A DNA stretch of 64,000 nt from Luteimonas rhizosphaerae (GTDB lineage Bacteria; Pseudomonadota; Gammaproteobacteria; Xanthomonadales; Xanthomonadaceae): the NCBI RefSeq assembly GCF_002849595.1, contig NZ_NRQR01000020.1:1-64000 (forward strand), given 5' to 3'. Made by a program: the position numbers and the translations under genes. Below the pieces are notes generated by a model. The model saw only the letters and a list, made by a program, of their open reading frames with translations, was not told where the DNA came from and searched no databases. This document shows positions 35,120 through 42,977 of the stretch, in pieces (the first letter of the stretch is position 1; every line of letters starts with the position of its first letter).

Positions 35120-35952
35120 TGCGTTCTCCCCTTGGTGATCGACCCGTGTTCCGCCACACCGGCCGCGTCGCGCTCCAGTGCGGCGAGCCTGTCCAGCATT
35201 CCCTTGTCCAACGTCATCGCGCGAGCCGGCGGCACCACCAGTGTGGTCTGCATCGACATCACCGCATCCACCAGCGCCGCCATCGCCATCCCCTCGATGC
35301 GCGGCCCTTCGACCGGCAGCGTAGCAGCTTCATAGAGCGTCACGGCATGCCCCTCCGGATAATCTTCCGCCAGCCGCTCCAGCAGCAGACGGCGGTGCGC
35401 CACCCCCGTCGAAGAACGCCGAACCGAGCGGTCGCCGGCCACGCCGACCTGCCACAGGAGAAGGTAGGCCGAGGTGTCGACGACGCGGCGGTAGAACATG
35501 AACTGGCTGGCCTCGTAATGCTGGCAGCCCACGCTGCCTGGATCGATGCCCAGGTCCGCGTACAGGCAGTCGGCGGCGGAGATTGCCGGCTCCATGTGGG
35601 CCTCGAAGCCCTCGTCCCGGGCCTGGGCGAGCGCCCGGTGCGGCACCTCGGCGAACACGCCCGGGTGTCCGTAGAACGCGCCGCAGACGGTACGCCCGGC
35701 GCGGACTTCGACGAGCATCGCCTCGATCATTTCGCGGTAGGTCGCGTGGCGCGATTTCCCGTCCGCGTAGTAGGGCTGGAGGCTGCGCACATCCGGATGC
35801 ATCTGCTGCACCCACAGCTCGACCAGCGGATCCGACGCCGCGACGAAGACCACGTCGGCCTGCTCGATGCCGCTGCGCGCACGCGGCGCGAGATGCGCGC
35901 CGAGCAGCATGCCCAGTCCGACGCAGGTCAGACGTCCTGTTCCCCCTTGCAT
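35116..35952 (-). CDS. Borosin-type peptide backbone N-methyltransferase (TP-methylase fold)
   Basis: A 278-aa tetrapyrrole-methylase-fold SAM enzyme. It does not look like a corrin enzyme but like the alpha-N-methyltransferases of borosin RiPPs, which methylate backbone amides of a peptide. Diagnostic stretches are the SAM loop VGLGMLLGAH (11-20), the catalytic-region YYADGKSRHATY (61-72, giving Tyr/Arg/Tyr candidates), FYGHPGVF (93-100) and PAISAADCLYADLGIDP (122-138). GCQHYEAS (142-149) and WQVGVAGD (167-174) follow. The GHPGVF and ISAxDCLxADLxIDP blocks match fungal OphMA-type domains. The enzyme is not fused to its substrate; it overlaps a small peptide gene by ATGA and follows a GNAT gene by 31 bases. 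Start at MQGGTG chosen over an upstream Met because of that spacing. Confidence 0.88.
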   Translation of the reverse strand: MQGGTGRLTCVGLGMLLGAHLAPRARSGIEQADVVFVAASDPLVELWVQQMHPDVRSLQPYYADGKSRHATYREMIEAMLVEVRAGRTVCGAFYGHPGVFAEVPHRALAQARDEGFEAHMEPAISAADCLYADLGIDPGSVGCQHYEASQFMFYRRVVDTSAYLLLWQVGVAGDRSVRRSSTGVAHRRLLLERLAEDYPEGHAVTLYEAATLPVEGPRIEGMAMAALVDAVMSMQTTLVVPPARAMTLDKGMLDRLAALERDAAGVAEHGSITKGRTQ

Positions 35953-35983
35953 GGTCCCATCCCCCGCCCCGATCCGCCGGAAT

Positions 35984-36544
35984 CTAGCCTGCGCCGGGCC
36001 GGGACGCAAAAGCGGGCGGCATCTCGCCCCGGGCGAGCCACGCAGCGCGCGTCATCTGCCAGTGCAGCAGACCGTCGCGGGGAGCGTCGGGTTCGAACCC
36101 GAGCGCACGCATCAGCCCGCGGACCGCGACGTTGTCGGGCGTGTGCCGCGTCCAGACCCGATCGAGCGCCGGCGATGCGAACAGCCGGTCGAGCAGACCG
36201 GCCGTGGTTTCGCGCGCGACCCCGCGGGCGTGCGATGCGGGCTGCAGCAGCAGGCCGTACTCGGCGGTGCGGGGCGCGGGAGACAGCACCACCGCCATCA
36301 GGCCGCAGGCGTGCCCGTCGCTGCGCCGGTCGATCGTCCAGTAGCCCACGCCTGGCGCCACCTTCGACGTGGCGCGGAGGACGGCGTCGAACGCCGCCTG
36401 CGCCGCCGATGCCGACAGCGGCGGTGCGATCAGCCGCATCACGGCGGGGTCGGTGTAGAGCGCGCAGTAGCGCGCGTTGTCCGCGGCTGCCAGCGGCCGC
36501 ATGTGGTAGCGCGTCGTCTCGAAGGTGGCGGGAAACAGGCTCAT
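35984..36544 (-). CDS. GNAT family N-acetyltransferase
   Basis: A 186-aa acetyltransferase of the RimJ/RimL-like GNAT type: N-terminal FETTRYHMRPLAAADNARY, a central beta strand ending CGLMAVV, LQPASHARGVARET as the acetyl-CoA pyrophosphate loop (Q/RxxGxG/A variant), and TRHTPDNVAVRGLMRALGF near the C-terminus. Usual substrates are protein N-termini or small amines. It is the first gene of the putative operon with the borosin-type methyltransferase and peptide, so it might acetylate the peptide or provide self-resistance (inference). Confidence 0.88.
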   Translation of the reverse strand: MSLFPATFETTRYHMRPLAAADNARYCALYTDPAVMRLIAPPLSASAAQAAFDAVLRATSKVAPGVGYWTIDRRSDGHACGLMAVVLSPAPRTAEYGLLLQPASHARGVARETTAGLLDRLFASPALDRVWTRHTPDNVAVRGLMRALGFEPDAPRDGLLHWQMTRAAWLARGEMPPAFASRPGAG

Positions 36545-36634
36545 CGCAACGCGCGCGTCGGAAGACTTCGTTGCACCGCATGCCCTGCCAAGCTCGCGAC
36601 AGCGCCTCCGGCGTGGCTGGGTTCGCGCATCGCG

Positions 36635-37708
36635 TCAGCCCGGCAGGGGCTCGACCCGGATCCGCTGCAGCAGCGTGTGCTGGCCACCGGGCGCGATCTC
36701 GACCGATTCCGGCCCGGCATTCGCGGCTTCCAGGCACAGGAACTGGCGCCACAACCCGTCGCCCATCTCCGCCGAACGCGACGCCGACGCCTCGCCCGGG
36801 TTCCAGACCACCAGCGTGCGGCTGCCCTCGACCTCGAGCGCGATACGGCGCTGCGCCGCCGGATCGTCCAGCAGATAGCGACCGCCCGCGCCGCCGTAGA
36901 TCCGGTCGCTGCGTCCGGGGTCGCGTGGATCGTGCAGCGTCCAGTCGCCCGACTGGCGATGCGCGGCGTAGCCGTCGTTCTTGTCGAGATAAGTCAGCCC
37001 GTCGAGTCCCTGCACGCGCACGTTCGCGACGTCGGACACGCGGAAATAGGTGTGCAGCGCCTGGGTGATGCGCACCGGCGCGTCGCCGACGTTCTCGGTG
37101 ATCAGCCGCTGCTCCAGCGAGCGCCCGATGCGCAACTCGGTCCGCACGCGCAGGTCGAGATCCTCGAACACCGGCGGCGACAGCGTCACGACGAGGGTGC
37201 CGTCGGCTTCGCGCCGCGCATCGTCGAGCTGCCAGCGCATCGTGCGCACGAACCCGTGCGACGGCAGTGCGGCGTCCTGGTCCTGCTTGCCGAAATACGG
37301 CCAGACGATCGGCGTGCCGCCGCGGATCGGTTGCGGCGGCCCGGCCGATGCCGGCGAGACCCACAGCGCATCGGTCTGACCGGTGGGTACGAAGGACAGC
37401 AGATGGCCGCCGAACAGCGCGATGGCGGCGGTCGACTGCGGCGTCTCGATCAGCAGCGCCTGCAGGCCGGCGAACGTGCCGAGACGCAGGCCCGGCACCT
37501 CCGGCAGCGTGACGTCGGCCGGTGTCACCGATGTCGTCGCGAGGCGCTCGGCGTAGCGCGCCGGCAGGGCGAAGGCAGTACCGCGGGGCGGCGCGTCGGA
37601 CATGCGGGATTCCTCGGACGGGGTGGACGGTGACGGTGCCGGGCGCTCGCCAGGCGTCGCCGCGCAGCCGGCGAGCAGACACAGCAGCAGGAGGGACGGT
37701 GGGCGCAT
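36635..37708 (-). CDS. D-hexose-6-phosphate mutarotase (YeaD-like), possible lipoprotein
   Basis: Aldose-1-epimerase superfamily protein of the YeaD branch: GTPIVWPYFGKQ, LPSHGFVRTMRW, QALHTYFRVSD (catalytic His) and a late VVWNPGEASA with the glutamate. The longest frame gives 357 aa with a hydrophobic leader and lipobox LLAGC (Cys15) plus a Pro/Ser linker. An alternative start at 37603 (MSDAPPRGTAF) would give the normal cytoplasmic length. If the leader is real this enzyme is exported, unlike YeaD. Confidence 0.85.
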   Translation of the reverse strand: MRPPSLLLLCLLAGCAATPGERPAPSPSTPSEESRMSDAPPRGTAFALPARYAERLATTSVTPADVTLPEVPGLRLGTFAGLQALLIETPQSTAAIALFGGHLLSFVPTGQTDALWVSPASAGPPQPIRGGTPIVWPYFGKQDQDAALPSHGFVRTMRWQLDDARREADGTLVVTLSPPVFEDLDLRVRTELRIGRSLEQRLITENVGDAPVRITQALHTYFRVSDVANVRVQGLDGLTYLDKNDGYAAHRQSGDWTLHDPRDPGRSDRIYGGAGGRYLLDDPAAQRRIALEVEGSRTLVVWNPGEASASRSAEMGDGLWRQFLCLEAANAGPESVEIAPGGQHTLLQRIRVEPLPG

Positions 37709-37812
37709 GCGGTCTCCGGCATCGCGGCGGGGGCCGACAGCTTACGTCAGCGCCCGGGGCGCCGACGGCGCCCGCCGCGTACACTCCCGGACCCGTTGCA
37801 CCGACCTGCCCG

Positions 37813-38523
37813 ATGCCTCCGATCCGCCTCGACAAGCACCTCGCCGCCCTGCTCGACTGCTCGCGTGCGGACGCGCGCCAGTACATCGAAGGCGGCTGGG
37901 TCCTAGTGGAGGGCGAGGTCGTGGACGCGCCGCAGCATCCGGTCGAGGACGAGTCCGTCGTGCTCGCGCCCGGAGCGCGGCTCGGCGACACGGAGCCGGC
38001 GACGCTGCTGCTGCACAAGCCGGCCGGGCTCGACATCGCCGCGGCGATCGCGCTGGCGACACCGGCGACGCGCAGCCCGCTGGATCCGGTCGACCAGCAG
38101 GTGCTGAAGCGGCACTTCCATCGGCTCGAAGCACCGCTTCCGTTCGAGGACGCCGCGAGCGGCCTGCTGGTGCTGACCCAGGACCACCGCGCGAAGCGAC
38201 GCCTGACCGAAGACGCGGCGTTGCTGGAGCAGGAATACGTGGTCGACGTCGTCGGCACGCTGGGGCCGTACGGCCTGTCACAGCTCGCGCGAGGCGGCCA
38301 GGATGCCAACGGCTGGCCGATTCCGCCGTGCAAGGTCAGCTGGCAGAGCGAGCAGCGGTTGCGGTTCGCGATCAAGCACGTGCGGCCGGGCCAGCTGCAG
38401 GGCATGTGCGACCGCGTCGGGCTGCAGGTCACCGGCATGAAGCGGTTGCGGATCGGACGCGTGGGTCTGGCGAAGATGGACGTCGGTACGTGGCGCTATC
38501 TGCCGGCCGACGGCCGCTTCTGA
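37813..38523 (+). CDS. RsuA/RluF-family rRNA pseudouridine synthase
   Basis: A 236-aa pseudouridine synthase with an N-terminal S4 RNA-binding domain (RLDKHLAALLDCSRADARQY) and the catalytic core. The active-site loop is divergent: RLEAPLPFEDAASGLLVLTQD, i.e. FEDAASGL where the family has GRLDxxTSGL; the aspartate is kept. The C-terminal LQGMCDRVGLQVTGMKRLRIG matches RluF-like enzymes (which modify 23S rRNA). Divergent from the mutarotase gene across about 100 bases. Confidence 0.87.
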   Translation: MPPIRLDKHLAALLDCSRADARQYIEGGWVLVEGEVVDAPQHPVEDESVVLAPGARLGDTEPATLLLHKPAGLDIAAAIALATPATRSPLDPVDQQVLKRHFHRLEAPLPFEDAASGLLVLTQDHRAKRRLTEDAALLEQEYVVDVVGTLGPYGLSQLARGGQDANGWPIPPCKVSWQSEQRLRFAIKHVRPGQLQGMCDRVGLQVTGMKRLRIGRVGLAKMDVGTWRYLPADGRF

Positions 38524-38684
38524 TGGGCACGCCCGCCTCGGGCGACCGAATGCGGCGCGCGAACCACGCGCGTTTGCGATGTTGCCGCGCAACACGCGCG
38601 ACGCGTTTTTCCCGGTCCTTTCACCTGCACTGAACACCATTGCGTGATGTCGCCCGCAACTCGGCACATTCGACCGTTTGCGCT

Positions 38685-38713
38685 TTGACAGCGCTGTCAG
38701 CGCTGCCTAGCGT
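38685..38713 (+). promoter_or_regulatory. Promoter with LacI-type operator upstream of the GH16 gene
   Basis: TTGACA (38685-38690) as -35, 17-base spacer, and weak -10 TAGCGT (38708-38713). The -35 overlaps a perfect palindrome TGACAGCGCTGTCA (38686-38699). A central CG with symmetrical arms is the pattern of LacI-family operators, so repression relieved by an oligosaccharide is inferred. No LacI gene lies in the window. Confidence 0.65.
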
Positions 38714-38758
38714 CGTTCGCGACCGCACGGGTCATCGTTCACCACAAGGAGTTTCCGT

Positions 38759-40111
38759 ATGGATCGCGCACGCCTGTTCGCCGTGTCCGCCGCCGCCCTG
38801 CTCGGCGCCGGCGCATTCACCGCCGCACATGCCCAGACCCCCGTCTGGGAAGAGAATTTCGACGGCTCCACCATCAATGGCAGCAACTGGATCTACGACG
38901 TCGGCACCGGCTGCCAGATCGGCCTGTGCGGCTGGGGCAATTCGGAGCTGCAGTACTACACCAGCCGCCCCGAGAACGCGCGCGTCGAGAATGGCCGTCT
39001 GGTCATCGAAGCGCGACGCGAGAACTTCGAAGGCAGCCCGTTCACCTCGGCACGCATGAAGACCGAGGGGCGCGTGCACTTCAAGTACGGCACGCTGGAG
39101 GCGCGGATCAAGACCCCCGAAGCCGGTAACGGGATCTGGCCGGCCTACTGGATGCTCGGCGCGATCGGCGTTTGGCCCGACCGCGGCGAGATCGACATCA
39201 TGGAGATCGGCCACGTCGACGGCATCGCCGCCGGCATGGTCAACCGCCGCGTCGGCGGCGCGGTGCACTGGAACTACGGCGGCGGTCACGCCAGTCATGG
39301 CGATTTCGCGGACTTCCCGACCAATCTGCACGAGGACTACCGCACGTACCGCATGACCTGGGATCCGGAGTTCATCCGCGTCACGGTCGACGGCCTGCAG
39401 TACTTCGAGATGGCGATCTCGGACATCGAAGGCGCGTCGCTGCACGAGTTCCACCAACCGCACTTTCTGCTGCTCAATCTCGCGGTCGGCGGCACCTACA
39501 CCGGCATCTTCGATCCGAACGGCATCACCGCGCCGCTGCCCGGGCGCATGGAGGTCGACTACATCCGCCTCTACCAGGACCATCCGGACAGCGAGCTCTA
39601 CATCGGCAGCGATGCCGCGACGCCGGCCGGGCGGTTCGGCGTGTTTTCCGAGCAGGCCGGACTGGCCGGCGCGCTCGATTACGGCAGCAACGCCGAACTG
39701 TTCCTGTGGAACAACCTGACGCCGATCGCGGCGTCGCCGTTCGAGGGCAACGAAGGCATGGCGTTCCGCGCCAATGCCGGCGCGTGGTACGGCCTCGGGG
39801 TGCTCAACGACGTGCGCAACATGAGCGCCTATGCCAACGGCAGCCTCAAGTTCCACATGCGCACGACGACAGACTCGACGTTCAAGATCGGCATCAGTAC
39901 GTCGTTCGGCGACAGCTGGGTCGACTTCGTCGCCGGCGGTCCGCAGTACGGGCTGGTCCGGGACGGCGCCTGGCACCAGGTCACGATCCCGTTCAGTGAC
40001 TTCTACGACCTGGACCTGCACGCGGTGAAGCAGATGTTCATGGTCGTGGCCGACCCGCCGGGCCAGAACGTCGAGCTCTTCATCGACAACGTGTACTACC
40101 AGAGTCCCTGA
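38759..40111 (+). CDS. Secreted GH16 beta-glucanase with C-terminal carbohydrate-binding-like domain
   Basis: A 450-aa exported glycoside hydrolase: signal peptide 1-26 (AHAQ), GH16 catalytic domain about residues 28-280 with EIDIMEI (Glu144 nucleophile, Asp146, Glu149 acid/base), preceded by WGNSELQYYT and GIWPAYWMLG, as in laminarinases. Residues about 290-450 form a beta-sandwich domain resembling galactose-binding-like or CBM modules (FRANAGAWYGLGVL, LFIDNVYYQSP). Predicted to cleave beta-1,3-glucans. Ribosome site AAGGAG just upstream; promoter overlaps a LacI-type palindrome. Confidence 0.92.
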   Translation: MDRARLFAVSAAALLGAGAFTAAHAQTPVWEENFDGSTINGSNWIYDVGTGCQIGLCGWGNSELQYYTSRPENARVENGRLVIEARRENFEGSPFTSARMKTEGRVHFKYGTLEARIKTPEAGNGIWPAYWMLGAIGVWPDRGEIDIMEIGHVDGIAAGMVNRRVGGAVHWNYGGGHASHGDFADFPTNLHEDYRTYRMTWDPEFIRVTVDGLQYFEMAISDIEGASLHEFHQPHFLLLNLAVGGTYTGIFDPNGITAPLPGRMEVDYIRLYQDHPDSELYIGSDAATPAGRFGVFSEQAGLAGALDYGSNAELFLWNNLTPIAASPFEGNEGMAFRANAGAWYGLGVLNDVRNMSAYANGSLKFHMRTTTDSTFKIGISTSFGDSWVDFVAGGPQYGLVRDGAWHQVTIPFSDFYDLDLHAVKQMFMVVADPPGQNVELFIDNVYYQSP

Positions 40112-40134
40112 TCTCCGGAACCCGCTTCGGACCA

Positions 40135-40164
40135 GGCGCGGCGGGCGAACGATCGCCGCCGCGC
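40135..40164. terminator. Hairpin between convergent GH16 and glutaminase genes
   Basis: GGCGCGGCGGGCGA pairs with TCGCCGCCGCGCC with one bulged base. Position between two convergent stops suggests a shared terminator; there is no T-run. Confidence 0.4.
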
Positions 40165-40167
40165 CGC

Positions 40168-41127
40168 TCAGAACACCGACAGTTCCGTCATCCGCGTGAA
40201 ACGGTGCAGCGCATAGCCACCGAGCAGCGAATTGCCCTTGTCGTCGAGCGCGGGCGACCACACGCAGACGCTCAGGACATTCGGCACCACCGCGACGATG
40301 CCGCCACCGACGCCGCTCTTCGCCGGCAGCCCCACGTGGAAGGCGAACTCGCCAGCCGCGTCGTAGGTGCCGCAGGTCATCATGATCGCGTTGATCCGCG
40401 TCGCCCTCTCCTTGCTGGTGACCTGCTCGCCGGTCATGGGGCATGCGCCGCGGTCGGCCAGGTACTGCAGGCTGCGCGCGAGATCCACGCAGTTCATCTT
40501 CAGCGAGCACTGCAGGTAGTAGAAATCCAGCACCGCCTGCACGTCGTTCTCGATGTTGCCGAAGCTCCGGATGAAGTTCGCCAGTGCCACGTTGCGATAG
40601 CCGCTCTTGCGCTCCGACGTCCAGATCTCCTCGTCGCGGCCGACGGCGTCGTTGCCCGAACGCGCGCGCATGAACTCGAGCAGTTCCTGCTCGGGATCCT
40701 TGCAATGCGACAGGATCACGTCGGCGATGACGATCGCGCCGGCGTTGATGAAGGGATTGCGCGGAATGCCGCTCTCGTGCTCGAGCTGGATCAGCGAATT
40801 GAAGGGATCGCCCGAGGGTTCGCGGCCCACCCGCTTCCACAGGTCGTCGCCCGCGAGATCCAGGGCGAGCGTCAGCGTGTGGACCTTGGAGATGCTCTGG
40901 ATCGAGAACGGCGCGTGCGCCTCGCCGACCGTGTAGACATCGCCGTCGAGCGTGGCGACGGCCATGCCGAAGGTATCCGGCGACACCGATGCGAGCGCCG
41001 GGATGTAGTCGGCGACCTTGCCCTTGTGTTTGCCGAACCGCTCGCGCACCTCGCCGTGGATCGTCGACAGGATGTCCTGGATGTCGTGGCGGCTGAGATC
41101 GTGCGGATTCTGCGGCGGGCTGCGCAT
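40168..41127 (-). CDS. glsA: Glutaminase A
   Basis: Hydrolyses L-glutamine to glutamate and ammonia in the cytoplasm. The 319-aa protein has the serine-active-site fold of the beta-lactamase-like glutaminases: SISK (Ser78, Lys81), the NPFINAGAI motif, YRNVALA, and the late GVGGGIVAVVPN loop. Length equals the family norm. It carries a few extra N-terminal residues (MRSPPQNPHD) compared with E. coli YbaS/YneH. Single gene. Confidence 0.93.
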   Translation of the reverse strand: MRSPPQNPHDLSRHDIQDILSTIHGEVRERFGKHKGKVADYIPALASVSPDTFGMAVATLDGDVYTVGEAHAPFSIQSISKVHTLTLALDLAGDDLWKRVGREPSGDPFNSLIQLEHESGIPRNPFINAGAIVIADVILSHCKDPEQELLEFMRARSGNDAVGRDEEIWTSERKSGYRNVALANFIRSFGNIENDVQAVLDFYYLQCSLKMNCVDLARSLQYLADRGACPMTGEQVTSKERATRINAIMMTCGTYDAAGEFAFHVGLPAKSGVGGGIVAVVPNVLSVCVWSPALDDKGNSLLGGYALHRFTRMTELSVF

Positions 41128-41451
41128 GGGAACTCGGGTCGGACCGGGGGCTGCAGTCTGCCGCCGCGCGCGTGACCGGGAAGTCAGCGCTGCGCGGGTT
41201 GCGTGTTGCGCCCCGCGTGGTGCCGCCTCGGGACGGCGCGAACGCATGGCCGCGCGGCAGTTCGCCATCGCGCTCGTGCGCGCGAGGCCGGTCACCCGAC
41301 GCGTGCTGCGCGCGGCGTCGCACCCGGCGCTTGCGACACGGAGTTCCGGTCTCGCCGCATCTGCCGGATCCGCTCCGGACGCCGCGTTGACGCGGCATCG
41401 TCGACCCTGTCCACTTCGCGCGATGCGCTGCAACGGATACGGGAGCACCCC
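41128..41451. other. Intergenic stretch between divergent glutaminase and GST genes
   Basis: 324 bases of very GC-rich DNA between two divergent starts. Open frames here are Arg/Ala-rich and unconvincing as proteins. No good -10/-35 pair or strong hairpin was found, although promoters for both genes must lie here. Confidence 0.4.
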
Positions 41452-42414
41452 ATGGGCATGCTGGTCGACGGTCGCTGGACCACGGACGACGATGCACTGG
41501 TCGATAGCGACGGCAAACTGCAGCGGCCCGACTCCGCGTTCCGCCACTGGGTCACCGCCGACGGCAGTGCGGGCCCGACCGGCGAGGGCGGCTTCAAGGC
41601 CGAGCCCGGCCGCTACCATCTCTACATCGCCCGCGCCTGCCCCTGGGCGCACCGCGCGGCAATCTTCCGCGAGCTCAAGGGTCTGCAGTCGATGATCGAC
41701 CTGTCGGTGACCCACTGGCTGATGGCCGACGACGGCTGGACCTTCGCGCCCGGTCCCGGCGTGATCCCCGATCCGCTGCAGCAGGCGGACACCGTCTGGC
41801 AGCTCTACGTTTCGTCCGATCCGGCCTACACCGGCCGCGTGACCGTGCCGGTGCTGTGGGACAAGGCGACCGGGCGCATCGTCAGCAACGAATCCGCCGA
41901 CATCATCCGCATGTTCAACAGCGCCTTCGACGAGGTCGGTGCGACGGCGGGCGACTACTATCCGGCCGCGCTGCGCGGCGAGATCGACGCGGTCAACGCG
42001 CGGGTCTACGACGGGCTCAACAACGGCGTCTACAAGGCGGGATTCGCCAAGCGCCAGTCGGCCTACGACGACGCGGTGACCCAGGTGTTCGAGACACTGG
42101 ACTGGCTGGAAGCCCGGCTCGCCACCCGCGACACGCTGTGCGGCGACGTGCTCACCGAAGCGGACTGGCGTCTGTTCACGACGCTGCTGCGTTTCGATGC
42201 GGTCTACCACGGCCATTTCAAATGCAATCTGCGGCGCCTGGTCGACTACCCGGCCCTGTGGGCCCATACGCGTCGCCTGTACGCGCATCCGGCGGTCGCA
42301 CCGACAGTCGATTTCGATCACATCAAGCGGCATTACTACGAGAGCCATCGGCACATCAATCCGACCGGCATTGTGCCGAAGGGGCCGGCGCTGGATTTTT
42401 CGCTGGCGGCGTGA
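41452..42414 (+). CDS. Glutathionyl-hydroquinone reductase (Xi-class GST)
   Basis: A 320-aa omega/xi-type glutathione transferase that reduces glutathionyl-hydroquinones. The catalytic CPWAHR (Cys63) and the N-terminal GRYHLYIARA are diagnostic, as are LTEADWRLFTTLLRFDAVY and the C-terminal SHRHINPTGIVPKGP. Resembles YqjG/EcfG. Start at ATG 41452 with a GGAG ribosome site. Divergent from glutaminase with about 325 bases between. Confidence 0.92.
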   Translation: MGMLVDGRWTTDDDALVDSDGKLQRPDSAFRHWVTADGSAGPTGEGGFKAEPGRYHLYIARACPWAHRAAIFRELKGLQSMIDLSVTHWLMADDGWTFAPGPGVIPDPLQQADTVWQLYVSSDPAYTGRVTVPVLWDKATGRIVSNESADIIRMFNSAFDEVGATAGDYYPAALRGEIDAVNARVYDGLNNGVYKAGFAKRQSAYDDAVTQVFETLDWLEARLATRDTLCGDVLTEADWRLFTTLLRFDAVYHGHFKCNLRRLVDYPALWAHTRRLYAHPAVAPTVDFDHIKRHYYESHRHINPTGIVPKGPALDFSLAA

Positions 42415-42419
42415 GGCCG

Positions 42420-42493
42420 GTCGCGCGCGAGCGCGTGCCTACCCGGGACGACCTGGGCGGGCAGTCGCCTGCAGGCGCGCGCTCGCGCGCGAC
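42420..42493. repeat. REP-like long inverted repeat
   Basis: Perfect 16-bp arms GTCGCGCGCGAGCGCG (42420-42435) and its complement (42478-42493) around a 42-base interior, between the convergent GST and glyoxalase genes. The left arm plus flank (CGGTCGCGCGCGAGCGCG, then CCTAC) recurs at 47139-47161, so this is a dispersed repetitive extragenic palindrome rather than a gene-specific terminator. Confidence 0.65.
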
Positions 42494-42532
42494 GGACGCG
42501 CCTGAAACACCCGGAAGAAGCCGTCCATCCGC

Positions 42533-42916
42533 CTACGCCTCGTACAGCTCCAGCGGCAGGCCATCGGGGTCGGCGAAGAACACGAAGCGCCGTCCGGTGT
42601 CAGGGTCGACGCGCACGGGTTCCACCACGAGTCCGTCCGCCTGCAATCGCGCCGCGCACGCCGCGACGTCATCGACGGCGAACGCCAGGTGCCGCAACCC
42701 CTGCGCTTCCGGCCAGGACGGGCGCGGCGGCGCGTCGGGGAACGAGAACAGCTCGATCTGGCCGCCATCCGGCAAAGCCAGATCCAGCTTCCAGGAGCGA
42801 CGCGCCTCGCGGTACTGCTCCGCGACGACGGTCAACCCCAGCGTCGCCGTGTAGAACGCCTTGGATCGCGCGTAGTCGCTGCAGATGATGGCGACATGGT
42901 GGACGCGCTTCAGCAT
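42533..42916 (-). CDS. VOC family glyoxalase I-like metalloprotein (YaeR/SMU1112c type)
   Basis: A 127-aa single-domain vicinal-oxygen-chelate protein with two beta-alpha-beta-beta-beta repeats. Metal ligand candidates are His7 (KRVHHVAI), Glu in QIELFSFP, His in LRHLAFAV and Glu in PLELYEA. Closest in pattern to YaeR-like proteins annotated as glyoxalase I-like. Reaction unproven. Convergent with the GST gene; same strand as the dienelactone hydrolase. Confidence 0.9.
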   Translation of the reverse strand: MLKRVHHVAIICSDYARSKAFYTATLGLTVVAEQYREARRSWKLDLALPDGGQIELFSFPDAPPRPSWPEAQGLRHLAFAVDDVAACAARLQADGLVVEPVRVDPDTGRRFVFFADPDGLPLELYEA

Positions 42917-42977
42917 GCCGGCGGCATCGTACGCCGCGAGCGCGATGGCCGCGCGGCGCCGGTCGTCGTGCGCGGAC

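Noticed and set aside
38732-41497. 921-codon leftward frame across the GH16 and glutaminase genes
   Set aside because: Covers two well-supported genes in other frames, and lacks any domain.
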